From assembly GCA_964530345.1 (NCBI GenBank), contig CAZGYJ010000019.1:1-27054 (forward strand): a stretch of 27,054 nucleotides of DNA. Direction: 5' to 3'. The stretch is from JALSJK01 sp964530345. Lineage in GTDB: Bacteria; Pseudomonadota; Gammaproteobacteria; Methylococcales; Methylomonadaceae. How positions within the stretch are numbered: the first letter of the stretch is position 1; each line of letters starts with the position of its first letter. The translations under genes and the position numbers were made by a program. Positions 16,341-25,075 of the stretch are shown here, piece after piece. The notes under the pieces are model-generated. The model did no database searches. It saw nothing but the letters and a program-made list of their open reading frames with translations, and was not told the DNA's origin.

Positions 16341-17396
16341 ATGAATCATGCCGAGCGAATCCTGATTGTCGATGATGTTGTCGATAATATCCAGGTTGCA
16401 ATGAATATCCTTCAGGAAGACAGCTATGAGTTCTCTTTTGCAAATAACGGCAACCAGGCGCTTGCAATTCTGGAGCAGGAATCATCCGAATTTGATTTGA
16501 TATTACTGGATGTCATGATGCCCGGGTTGGATGGATATCAGGTCTGCCGTCAGTTAAAAGCATCGCCGAAATGGCGGGACGTGCCAGTTGTTTTTTTAAC
16601 AGCCAGAGTCGATGTGGAATCCATTACCAAAGGTTTTGAAGCTGGGGGCGTTGATTATATTTGCAAACCTTTCCATGCAGATGAGTTGTTATCACGAGTA
16701 AAAAATCATATTCAGCTTTATCAAGCCAAGGTCTTGTTGAAGCAGCAGAATATTAATCTTGAAAACAAGGCCAAGTGGCAGAAAATACGGTTGTTAACGG
16801 AACTTGAAGAAAATCAAAAGGAAATGATTTACATGCTGGCGGAATTAATGGAAGCAACGTCTGATGAAACAGGAAAACATATCAAGCGTATGGCGGCTGC
16901 TTCCAGGCTTTTAGCCACTTACTATGGCAGTTTGAATAAGGAAGATGTGGAAATTATTTATCATGCGGCGCCTATGCATGATATCGGTAAAATGACGGTC
17001 CCTGTAGAAATTCTTCATAAACCTGGGAGATATACTGAACAGGAATTTACCTTAATGAAAGCCCACACCACTAATGCATATAAATTATTGTCAGGATCAA
17101 AGCGTAAACTGATTAAGGCTGCGGCGATTATTGCTCATGAGCACCATGAAAAATGGAATGGCACGGGCTACCCAAGAGGTTTAAAAGGGACGGAAATACA
17201 TATTTATGGCAGAATTGTAGCTTTGGCAGATGTTTTTGATGCTTTGACTCATGCACGCTTGTACAAGGATGCCTGGCCTGTCGACGAGGCAGTGGCTTAT
17301 ATTGTTGCACAAAAAGGAATCCATTTTGATCCGACTCTGGTTGGTATTTTTGTTGAGCACCTTGATGAGTTTGTTGCAATCGCTGAGGTGGCGTAA
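16341..17396 (+). CDS. Response regulator with HD-GYP c-di-GMP phosphodiesterase output
   Basis: Two-domain cytoplasmic regulator of 351 aa. An N-terminal receiver (about residues 6-120) has the acidic pair in ILIVDDVVDN, the phospho-acceptor aspartate at D57 (LILLDVMMPGLDGY), and the conserved T and K (FLTARVD, YICKPF). After a linker helix comes the HD-GYP domain (about 165-345) with HDIGK at 213-217, HEHHEKWNGTGYP ending at P278, and the VALADVFDALTHARLYK block. HD-GYP enzymes hydrolyse c-di-GMP to pGpG or GMP, and the key residues look intact, so it is predicted active and controlled by phosphorylation. No clear Shine-Dalgarno sequence precedes the ATG. The hybrid kinase gene starts 29 bp downstream and is the obvious partner. 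Confidence 0.93.
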   Translation: MNHAERILIVDDVVDNIQVAMNILQEDSYEFSFANNGNQALAILEQESSEFDLILLDVMMPGLDGYQVCRQLKASPKWRDVPVVFLTARVDVESITKGFEAGGVDYICKPFHADELLSRVKNHIQLYQAKVLLKQQNINLENKAKWQKIRLLTELEENQKEMIYMLAELMEATSDETGKHIKRMAAASRLLATYYGSLNKEDVEIIYHAAPMHDIGKMTVPVEILHKPGRYTEQEFTLMKAHTTNAYKLLSGSKRKLIKAAAIIAHEHHEKWNGTGYPRGLKGTEIHIYGRIVALADVFDALTHARLYKDAWPVDEAVAYIVAQKGIHFDPTLVGIFVEHLDEFVAIAEVA

Positions 17397-17425
17397 TTTC
17401 ATAGATGCTTACTTAGCAAATAGGG

Positions 17426-20400
17426 ATGAGTGTTTTAACCCCAATATTTCTAAGCAATATCAGTCAAAAGCCTTTCAATCAAAACAGGTTTCGGGTGTTT
17501 ATTTGTTTTACGGCTTGCTTGTTATTGCTGTTTCTCCCCCTTCAGGTATATGCCAAACTTGAGAAAGTCACTATTCAATTAAAGTGGCATCATAGCTTTC
17601 AGTTTGCTGGATATTACGCGGCAATTGAAAAGGGTTTTTATCGAGAAGAAGGGTTAAAGGTTAAACTCAAAGAAATTGATTTTTCCAAAGATAATGTTGA
17701 GCAGGTTGTCAATGGAGATTCTGAATACGGTGTTTCAGACAGCACTTTATTGCTTTATCACTTAAACGGCAAGCCAGTCGTTTTACTCAAACAATTTTTT
17801 CAGCATTCGCCATTGGTTTTTCTTTCCCGCAGAGATTCCGGGATTATCAGTCCCTATGAAATGGTTGGAAAAAGTGTCGCTTTTAATAACAGTAATAAAG
17901 GTGATGCGGCACTCAATACTTTGTTGCTCAATACTTTGGGAGATTTATCAAAAATTAGAAAAATAAATTATGACAGCGGCTATTTTCAGCAGTTCGTTGA
18001 TGGAAAAATTGATGTTATTTTTGCTTATACAACGTCGGAACCCTTTTTACTGAAGGAGCAAGGGGTTGAAGTCAATATTATCAATCCACAAAATTATGGT
18101 ATTGATTTTTATGGTGATAACTTTTTTACTTCACAACAGGAATTGAGTCAGCATCCAGGGCGTGTGGCCCGAATGGTTAAGGCGACAGTTAAAGGTTGGC
18201 AATATGCTTTGGCTCATCCCGATGAGATCATTGAATTGATCCAGAAAAAATATAATCCGTTGATGTCGGCCGATTATTTACGGTATGCGGCAAATACTAC
18301 CTGGCAGATGATTGTTCCGGAATTGATTGAATTGGGATCAATTAATCCTGATCGTTATCAACACACTGCTGAGGAATATTTGCGGCTGGGATTTGTCAAG
18401 ACCAGCCGGATAGACAATAGTTTTTTTTATAAGCCATCAGTTCCTGATTTCAATAAAGTCAAATTAACTCTTAAAGAACAACATTGGTTAACAGAACACC
18501 CTGTTATTCAGTTAGCCAGCGAGGAGAATTGGCCGCCATTTGAATTTGTAGATGACTCGGGCCGTTTGCATGGATTGAGTGCAGATATCATTCATTTGAT
18601 TGAGGAAAGGCTGGGTATTCATTTCAAGATATTGACGCACGATGACTGGGCGACAACAGTAAAAAACATAAAAAACCATAAGGTTGATATGGTTAGTAGT
18701 GTGGTAAAAACTCCGGAGCGTGAGCATTTTCTGAGTTTTACCTGGTCTTATTTTGCTCTTCCAACCGTTATTATTACTCGTAAGGGAAGTCCAGTTATTG
18801 CAGGCCTAGATGATTTAAACAACAAAACCGTGGCCGTAGAGGATCAATACTACATACACAAACAGTTGAAGAGCAAATACCCGAAAATAAAATTGCTAGT
18901 TGTTAAAACCACCACTGATGCATTGAAAGCGGTTTCTTTTGGTCAGGCAGATGCTTATGTTGGAAATCAGGCAGTTGCAAACTGGATAATTGAGCAGAAT
19001 GCCTTGGCTAATCTTGAAGTTGCACAAGATTCTGGATTAGGCAAGGCAGAGCTTAGATTGGCTGTACGTAAAGACTGGCCAATTTTGCAGAATATTCTGG
19101 ATAAAGCCATTGTTTCAATTCCCAGAACAGAAATATTAAAAATCAGTCGGAAATGGCTGGGTCTGGATTCAGGGTTAAAAAAAATATGGTTAAGTGGTGC
19201 TGAGCAACAATGGCTTGATGAGCATAAAGTTATCCGTTTTACAGGAGATCCCAATTGGCTTCCTTATGAGGCCTTCGACAAACAGGGTAACTTTATCGGC
19301 ATTGTTGCTGATCATTTAAGGCTGATAGAAAAAAAACTCGGGATTAAGTTCGAAATTATTCGCCCTGATTCTTGGCAGGATGCTGTCAACAAGGTTAAAC
19401 AAGGTGAAGTCGATGTATTGTCCGAAACGCTGGATTCTAATTTACGATCCAGTTTGATTTTTACCAAGGCTTATCTCACCAGTCCTATTGTTATCGTGAT
19501 GAAAAACAATGAAGATTATGTTGAAAATATTGATCAAATCAGGCGAAGAAAAATTGCAGTGATTAAAGATTACGGATATGTGCCAGCAATTCGCAAAGCC
19601 TATCCTGATTTGGATTTTCATGTCGTAGCAACGATTCAGGATGGACTTATAGCAGTATCGACCGGTAAGTATGATGCGCTGCTCGCTACACTGGCTCAGT
19701 CAAGCTATCATATTTCTGATCTAGGGATAAATAATATTCGTATTGCTGGGAAAACAGAATTTACGACGAAGCTTGCTTTTGGCATGCGACCGGAATATGC
19801 ACCATTGGTTCCGATGTTTAACAAGGCACTCGGCAAAATTACCCAAGCAGAAAAACAGCGTATTTTCGCAAAATGGGGCAAACAAAAATTTGCCAGCACA
19901 ATTGATTACACACTGCTCATCTATCTTGCTACCGCATTTTTCTCGATTGTTGCAGTCATTTTGTTTTGGAACAGAAAACTGGCAAAAGAAATTAACAAAA
20001 GAAAGGAAATTGAAGCACAGACGCAGGTGCTGATTGATAATATTCCTTTGCAAGTTGTTGTGACATCATTGACTGGAAAAATCCTCACCGCAAATCCGAA
20101 AGCAATCGCAGTGCATCGCATTAAAGAAGAAGATATCCCCAAACTTAATATTTTGGATTTTTATGCCAATGCCAGTGACCGGGAAGCGGCGGTAAAAGAA
20201 ATAGCAGAAAAAGGCAGAATTGAAGAAAAAATTATTCCCTTTATCAGGCCGGGAGGAAAAATTCATTCCATGATGGTTTCTATTATGCCCATTAAATATC
20301 ATAACCGGCAAGCATATTTGAGTATCGGAATAGATATGACTGAACGCCTGGAAATGGAGGCCGCGTTACAAACAGCAAAGGAACAAGCTGAGGCAGCAAA

Positions 20401-21832
20401 TCGGTCGAAATCGCAGTTTTTAGCCAATATGAGTCATGAAATCAGAACCCCGATGAATGCCATTATTGGTTTTACTGAATTACTTGATGAACAAGTCACT
20501 GATCCCCGCTTGAAATCATTTGTAAAAACAATTCAATCTGCCGGGAATTCACTGTTGCTGTTGATTAACGATATTCTTGATTTATCGAAAATCGAAGCAG
20601 GAAAAATGGATATCGAAAAAAGAGCGACTAATCCGCATTATCTTTTTGCCGAACTATCGGAAATTTTTATGGTGGATTTACACAATAAAAGTCTGGCTAT
20701 GAATATCGAGATTGCTCCTGAAATTCCTGAAAGTTTGATGCTGGATCCGGTGCGTTTACGACAAGTGTTGGTCAATATATTAGGCAATGCCGTTAAGTTT
20801 ACTGAAAAGGGAAGTATCCGATTAACGGCGGGGGTAGCCAATGAGGATAAAATTCGCAGTAAAGTTGATTTGATTATCGAAGTTGAAGATACCGGTATTG
20901 GAATTCCCAAGCAACAACTACAGGTGATTTTTGAAGAATTTGAACAGACTGAAGGACAGAATTTTTCAAAATTTGGAGGGACGGGTTTGGGTTTGGCAAT
21001 CTGTCGCCGGTTAATTGAATTAATGGGAGGTAGTATTTCAGTTCAAAGCGAGCTTGGAAGAGGTTCAAAATTTACTATTTTTTTGAATAATATTGATGTG
21101 GGCTCAGTTAAACAAGTAGTCCTTCCAGCCAATGGAAAAGTTCCGGAAATTGAATTTGAACCAGCAGTCGTTATGGTCGTTGATGATATCGAAAATAACC
21201 GACAATTAATATGTGAAAATTTTTCTGGAACAGAAATTACTATTGTGGAAGCAGCAAATGGAAAAGAAGCCGTAGAAAAAGTATATCAGCAAAAAATTGA
21301 TTTAATATTGATGGATATAAGAATGCCAGTGATGGATGGTTATCAGGCAGCGCAGATCATCAAAAAAAAGTTTAATGATTTGGCCATTATTGCGTTAACA
21401 GCATCTGTGATGAAAGATGAGCATGAGCGCGTTAAAAGCGAAAATTTTGACGGATATTTAAGGAAGCCGGTTTCTCGCCGTGAGTTGTTTATTTCAATGG
21501 CTCGATTTCTTGAGCATCATCAAATTGCCAAGGAAGAAACGCAGTCATTAATAAATATATCCTTGTCGGTATCTGAGCAAAAGGTTTTGCCAGATGTTTT
21601 AGAGAAGCTGGAAGAAATGACTGAAAACTGGCAGATTATTCGGGCGAATAATAATATTTCCGAAATTAAAAAATTTGCTAACGAATTGATTTGTGTTGCC
21701 GAGCAATATCATTTCGAACCTTTAATTCAATATGCCAATCAATTGTTAGAAAAAATTGCAGCTTTTGATGTTTATGGAATAAAAATTTTGCTGGATGGAT
21801 TTTCCGGTCTTCATGACGACTTAATAAAATAG
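17426..21832 (+). CDS. Hybrid sensor histidine kinase with NMT1-like and two SBP_bac_3 sensor domains
   Basis: A 1468-residue membrane sensor of BvgS-like design. After a signal sequence (hydrophobic stretch ending LQVYA, near residue 43) come three periplasmic binding-protein domains: an NMT1/THI5-like domain (about 45-335, WHHSFQFAGYYAAIEKGFY), then two SBP_bac_3 Venus-flytrap domains (about 345-580 and 585-815). One membrane helix follows (about 827-847), then PAS (about 865-975). HisKA has SHEIRTPMNAIIGF with phospho-accepting H1004, and HATPase has N, G1 and G2 boxes (NILGNAVKF, VEDTGIGIP, GGTGLGLAI). The receiver (about 1243-1365) has D1297. The last 100 residues are helical and Hpt-like but lack a histidine at the expected site (FANEL). 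ATG at 17426 has its GGG abutting it. GTG at codon 24 is an alternative giving a compact signal peptide. NMT1 proteins often bind thiamine-pyrimidine precursors or other organic anions, and the ligands here are unknown. Confidence 0.93.
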   Translation: MSVLTPIFLSNISQKPFNQNRFRVFICFTACLLLLFLPLQVYAKLEKVTIQLKWHHSFQFAGYYAAIEKGFYREEGLKVKLKEIDFSKDNVEQVVNGDSEYGVSDSTLLLYHLNGKPVVLLKQFFQHSPLVFLSRRDSGIISPYEMVGKSVAFNNSNKGDAALNTLLLNTLGDLSKIRKINYDSGYFQQFVDGKIDVIFAYTTSEPFLLKEQGVEVNIINPQNYGIDFYGDNFFTSQQELSQHPGRVARMVKATVKGWQYALAHPDEIIELIQKKYNPLMSADYLRYAANTTWQMIVPELIELGSINPDRYQHTAEEYLRLGFVKTSRIDNSFFYKPSVPDFNKVKLTLKEQHWLTEHPVIQLASEENWPPFEFVDDSGRLHGLSADIIHLIEERLGIHFKILTHDDWATTVKNIKNHKVDMVSSVVKTPEREHFLSFTWSYFALPTVIITRKGSPVIAGLDDLNNKTVAVEDQYYIHKQLKSKYPKIKLLVVKTTTDALKAVSFGQADAYVGNQAVANWIIEQNALANLEVAQDSGLGKAELRLAVRKDWPILQNILDKAIVSIPRTEILKISRKWLGLDSGLKKIWLSGAEQQWLDEHKVIRFTGDPNWLPYEAFDKQGNFIGIVADHLRLIEKKLGIKFEIIRPDSWQDAVNKVKQGEVDVLSETLDSNLRSSLIFTKAYLTSPIVIVMKNNEDYVENIDQIRRRKIAVIKDYGYVPAIRKAYPDLDFHVVATIQDGLIAVSTGKYDALLATLAQSSYHISDLGINNIRIAGKTEFTTKLAFGMRPEYAPLVPMFNKALGKITQAEKQRIFAKWGKQKFASTIDYTLLIYLATAFFSIVAVILFWNRKLAKEINKRKEIEAQTQVLIDNIPLQVVVTSLTGKILTANPKAIAVHRIKEEDIPKLNILDFYANASDREAAVKEIAEKGRIEEKIIPFIRPGGKIHSMMVSIMPIKYHNRQAYLSIGIDMTERLEMEAALQTAKEQAEAANRSKSQFLANMSHEIRTPMNAIIGFTELLDEQVTDPRLKSFVKTIQSAGNSLLLLINDILDLSKIEAGKMDIEKRATNPHYLFAELSEIFMVDLHNKSLAMNIEIAPEIPESLMLDPVRLRQVLVNILGNAVKFTEKGSIRLTAGVANEDKIRSKVDLIIEVEDTGIGIPKQQLQVIFEEFEQTEGQNFSKFGGTGLGLAICRRLIELMGGSISVQSELGRGSKFTIFLNNIDVGSVKQVVLPANGKVPEIEFEPAVVMVVDDIENNRQLICENFSGTEITIVEAANGKEAVEKVYQQKIDLILMDIRMPVMDGYQAAQIIKKKFNDLAIIALTASVMKDEHERVKSENFDGYLRKPVSRRELFISMARFLEHHQIAKEETQSLINISLSVSEQKVLPDVLEKLEEMTENWQIIRANNNISEIKKFANELICVAEQYHFEPLIQYANQLLEKIAAFDVYGIKILLDGFSGLHDDLIK

Positions 21833-21923
21833 GAAGGGAGCGTGCATAAAATAATATGACACTTATCCCTATCTCCCACACCAGAAAACTTCAAAAAATA
21901 ATTCCTACTGCTACACTTTGATT

Positions 21924-22025
21924 AAGAACGAGCATGGAATAAGTTGAGCAGCTGGCGCAGTATTATTATTCGTAGTCAGAGCGTAGAAATAGGCGCATAG
22001 CCCGCTATGTCACTATTTTTTTCAA
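21924..22025. repeat. Repeat family A, partial copy
   Basis: This segment begins aagaacgagcatggaataag and follows the complete copy at 9908 through ggcgcagtat, the gcgtagaaataggcgcatag block and the central stem catagc-cc-gctatg, to ctattttt. About 12 mismatches occur over 97 aligned bases. The right arm of the hairpin is missing: after 22025 the sequence diverges. The central 6-bp stem is kept while its two-base loop differs (cc here, ca in the other copy). It lies between the hybrid kinase and the chemoreceptor gene. Confidence 0.75.
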
Positions 22026-22038
22026 CCCGTGCTAAACC

Positions 22039-22082
22039 AATATCTTACCTCCTGTTATCCGCATTGAAATCACGGATTCAGG
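22039..22082 (-). repeat. Repeat family B, copy 2 (inverted)
   Basis: Read on the minus strand, cctgaatccgtgatttcaat followed by gcggataacagg matches copy 1 at 10227, with substitutions at three positions and small insertions. The similarity continues to gatatt. It sits 14 bp after the broken end of repeat A. The rest of the 334-bp gap 21833-22166 shows no gene. Confidence 0.6.
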
Positions 22083-22166
22083 TTAAAGATTTTTTGTGAA
22101 CAAATTGCTGATTTTAAGAATCGGTATTTGCCAATTCTAAAAGCACAGGAACTGAGGTATCAGGAA

Positions 22167-24152
22167 GTGACCATTCGAAATAAATTGATTGTAGGCTTTT
22201 CCAGTCTGGTAGGGGTTTTATTGTTATTTGGATTTTTGGTTTGGCTTTATATTGGATGGCTGAGCAAAAATGTGGAAGAAATCGTAAATTGGAAAATTCC
22301 TGCCGTTAAGATGGCAGTCAATGTCCATGCTGGAGTATACGATGCGACAATTGAGCAGCTAGAGTATTTGTTGTATGAAAAACCGGAAACGTATGCAAAA
22401 GCTAACAATGTTTTATCGAAAATGGAGCTGAATCTTGATGAAATTGATCAAATTGCCCGGCAATTTGATGATCAATCGCTATTATCCCAGTCAGCAACAG
22501 TGAGAAAAGATGTCGCCGACTTTAAATTGTTGTACGAAAAAGGAGTTGCCAGTTTAAAAAATAATAGGCAGGCCGTTAAGGATATGGTTGAAAATGGAAA
22601 AAAAGTGATTGCCGAAGCGGATGCGTTTGCCTTAAAACAAGAACAGGAATATGCGCGTTTGTTGCGTAATCAAGCTGCGCCTGAAATATTAAATGGTAAA
22701 GTCCAGAAATATATTCAGGTGAATAAGATCAAAGCTTTGGCATATCGAATCATTCAGCATGAAAAACAGGAGAGGTTATATAAGAATCGCCAATATTACC
22801 AATTAATGCAAAAACAATTGCCCGAGTTGATGGCAATGTATAAACACCTGGAAAAAATGACAAGGGATAGAGTCGAATTAGGTAAAATTGAGGTTGCACG
22901 CAAAGCAACTCAAAAATATGCAAAAGCTGCCGCACAGTGGATAAAGAACGATACCGAACTTAGGTCGGTAGTGAACAAAATGGATCGCATTGCTGATGAA
23001 GCTAGGCATGCAGCTGCCAATGCGGAGAACGAGGGTTGGTCGAAAGCGGTAGAAATGGGCGAGCAAACTATTGGATTGGTTAACCGGGCAAATTTGACTA
23101 TATTGTTTTCATTGTTAATTGGGACTGCAATCGGAATTGGATTGGCAATTTCGATACCTAAAAATATTGTTGCATCGATTACTGCTCTGACAGAATTTTC
23201 CAGGAGTTTAGGGTCAGGTGATTTAACAGCCCGAACCCATTTTAAAGCCACTGATGAAATCGGGGTGATGGCGCAGGATCTAGATAAGGCATCGAGTAAT
23301 CTACAAAACATTCTCATAAAGGTCAGTGATAATGCAGATTCTTTAACCCAACATTCATTGACTCTAAATCAATCGGTTGAAAAAAGTACTGGCAGTATTC
23401 AGCAGCAGAAACAAAACACAGAACAGGTAGCTACAGCCATTACAGAAATGGCATCGACAGTTGTGGAGGTTGCCAGAAATGCTTCATTAGCGGCTAATTC
23501 TGCAAGTGAAGCTGACCACAAGGCTAATGAGGGTAATCAGGTGGTTAATGAGGTTGTTAATTCAATTAATTCTCTGGCCGGCGAAATTGATCAGGCGTCA
23601 CAAGTTATTGCCCAGTTGGAGAATGATGTCGGAGATATCAGTAGTATTCTTGATGTGATCAGAAATGTTTCTGAACAAACCAATTTGTTGGCATTGAATG
23701 CAGCAATTGAAGCAGCCAGAGCAGGTGAACATGGTCGCGGTTTTGCGGTTGTTGCTGACGAGGTAAGAACGTTGGCAAGCCGGACTCAAACTTCAACTGA
23801 TGAAATTCAGGCAATGATTGAAAAACTTCAAGCGGGTGCAAAAAGGGCTGTAAAAGCAATGGGGGCGAGTCAAAAGATGGCAGGTGAAAGTGTTGGTCAG
23901 GCCAGTGAGTCTGGGGCTGCGCTGGTTGCAATTACTGATGCAATATCAACAATCAGTAACATGAATACTCAAATTGCCACTGCCTCAGAGCAACAAAGTG
24001 CAGTGGCCGAAGAAATTAACAGAACCATTGTTACCATTAATGATATTACTGAAGAAAACGTTAGCAATGCGCAGGAAACATCCCGAGCAAGTGGCGAATT
24101 ATCTGAGTTAGCGATTGAGTTGAAACAAGCTGTTGGGCAATTTAAGGTTTAA
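22167..24152 (+). CDS. Methyl-accepting chemotaxis protein
   Basis: Transmembrane chemoreceptor that controls the CheA kinase and so flagellar rotation. I chose GTG at 22167 (661 aa, MTIRNKLIVGFSSLVG), a typical receptor N-terminus with GAGG nine bases upstream. The frame is open to a TTG at 22128, which would add 13 polar residues. Membrane helix 1 spans about residues 9-31. A long all-helical periplasmic sensor of about 280 residues follows, in size and character like helical bimodular (HBM) or four-helix domains. Helix 2 is near 310-332, then HAMP (about 333-385). The signalling hairpin tip EQTNLLALNAAIEAARAGE is near residue 500, followed by GRGFAVVADEVRTLA. There is no C-terminal NWETF-like pentapeptide. 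Its stop overlaps the convergent CDF gene by 4 bp. Confidence 0.95.
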   Translation: MTIRNKLIVGFSSLVGVLLLFGFLVWLYIGWLSKNVEEIVNWKIPAVKMAVNVHAGVYDATIEQLEYLLYEKPETYAKANNVLSKMELNLDEIDQIARQFDDQSLLSQSATVRKDVADFKLLYEKGVASLKNNRQAVKDMVENGKKVIAEADAFALKQEQEYARLLRNQAAPEILNGKVQKYIQVNKIKALAYRIIQHEKQERLYKNRQYYQLMQKQLPELMAMYKHLEKMTRDRVELGKIEVARKATQKYAKAAAQWIKNDTELRSVVNKMDRIADEARHAAANAENEGWSKAVEMGEQTIGLVNRANLTILFSLLIGTAIGIGLAISIPKNIVASITALTEFSRSLGSGDLTARTHFKATDEIGVMAQDLDKASSNLQNILIKVSDNADSLTQHSLTLNQSVEKSTGSIQQQKQNTEQVATAITEMASTVVEVARNASLAANSASEADHKANEGNQVVNEVVNSINSLAGEIDQASQVIAQLENDVGDISSILDVIRNVSEQTNLLALNAAIEAARAGEHGRGFAVVADEVRTLASRTQTSTDEIQAMIEKLQAGAKRAVKAMGASQKMAGESVGQASESGAALVAITDAISTISNMNTQIATASEQQSAVAEEINRTIVTINDITEENVSNAQETSRASGELSELAIELKQAVGQFKV

Positions 24153-25060
24153 CTTTTTTTGCTTGCTTCAGCTTCAATAAAAATCCGTTTGATTTTAGGG
24201 AATCGTTTTTTCAGATGTCGGTCAATATCCGCAATGGTTTTTTCTACTTCTTGAGCGGTTGCGTTATCTGTAAAATCCAGGCTCAGATTTACTAAAATAA
24301 AATCTGGTCCCATGTGCATGGTGAGAATTTCATTGACGTGATTAACGATTTTATGTCGTTTAGCATGTTTTTTGATGGCTTCAACAATTTCCGGTTGCGC
24401 GCTTTCACCAATTAACAGGCCTTTGGTTTCGTAGGCTAACCAAACTGCCGTGCCCCCCAGGATACAGCCAATGAGAATGGATGCAATGCCGTCAAAAGTT
24501 GGATTTCCGGAAAGTTGGCTGGTCACAATTCCTAAAAAAGCAATAACCAGGCCAAGCATTGCAGCGGAGTCCTCAAATAATACTACAAATAAATTAGGGT
24601 CTTTGCCTCGTTTGACCGCTTCAATATAATCCCATTTACCTTTGGCGCGGGTAAATTCCTGCAAGGCGTAAAACCACGCTGCACCTTCAAAGGCCATAGC
24701 GATAGCCAGCACAATATAATTGATGGTGGGATTTTCCATAGGTTTTGGATTGACAAGGTGATGAATACCTTCGTAAACAGAAATGCCAGCGCCCACTGCA
24801 AAAATCAGGATGGCAACAACGAAACTCCAGAAATAAATCTCTTTGCCATGTCCAAAGGGAAAGTTTTCGTCAGCAGGTTTTTTTGATTGTTTCAGTCCAT
24901 ACAATAACAAACCCTGGTTTCCCGTATCGACCAGGGAATGAATAGCTTCAGAAAGCATCGCCGAGCTTCCGGTAAACCCGGCAGCAATAAATTTAGTTAT
25001 AGCGATAAATGTGTTGCCAGCCAATGCGGCAAGAATGACTTTTTTGGATGATGTGTCCAT
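24149..25060 (-). CDS. Cation diffusion facilitator (CDF) family metal transporter
   Basis: Inner-membrane divalent-metal/proton antiporter that probably exports Zn2+, Co2+ or a similar ion. The 303-aa product has several membrane helices from residue 8 onward. The metal-site residues H41 and D45 lie in SEAIHSLVDTGNQ (helix 2), and an acidic pair E163-D164 lies in VVLFEDSAAMLG (helix 5). This ED pattern resembles the SLC30A9/ZnT9-like branch rather than the ZitB/YiiP branch with HxxxD or DxxxD. FPFGHGKEIYFWSFVVA is the conserved loop into helix 3. The cytoplasmic C-terminal ferredoxin-like domain begins near 220 and ends RIFIEAEASKKS. The gene starts 15 bp after the fliW stop on the same strand. 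Metal specificity cannot be assigned. Confidence 0.92.
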   Translation of the reverse strand: MDTSSKKVILAALAGNTFIAITKFIAAGFTGSSAMLSEAIHSLVDTGNQGLLLYGLKQSKKPADENFPFGHGKEIYFWSFVVAILIFAVGAGISVYEGIHHLVNPKPMENPTINYIVLAIAMAFEGAAWFYALQEFTRAKGKWDYIEAVKRGKDPNLFVVLFEDSAAMLGLVIAFLGIVTSQLSGNPTFDGIASILIGCILGGTAVWLAYETKGLLIGESAQPEIVEAIKKHAKRHKIVNHVNEILTMHMGPDFILVNLSLDFTDNATAQEVEKTIADIDRHLKKRFPKIKRIFIEAEASKKS

Positions 25061-25075
25061 TGAAAATTTTATTTT

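Noticed and set aside
22085..22122. FliA (sigma-28) promoter before the chemoreceptor gene (TAAAGATT ... GCTGATTT)
   Set aside because: The two boxes are about four bases too far apart for the sigma-28 consensus, and part of the left box borders repeat B.
22128..22130. TTG as the chemoreceptor start
   Set aside because: GTG at 22167 has a spaced GAGG and gives a normal MTIRNKL receptor N-terminus. The TTG version adds polar residues before the first membrane helix.
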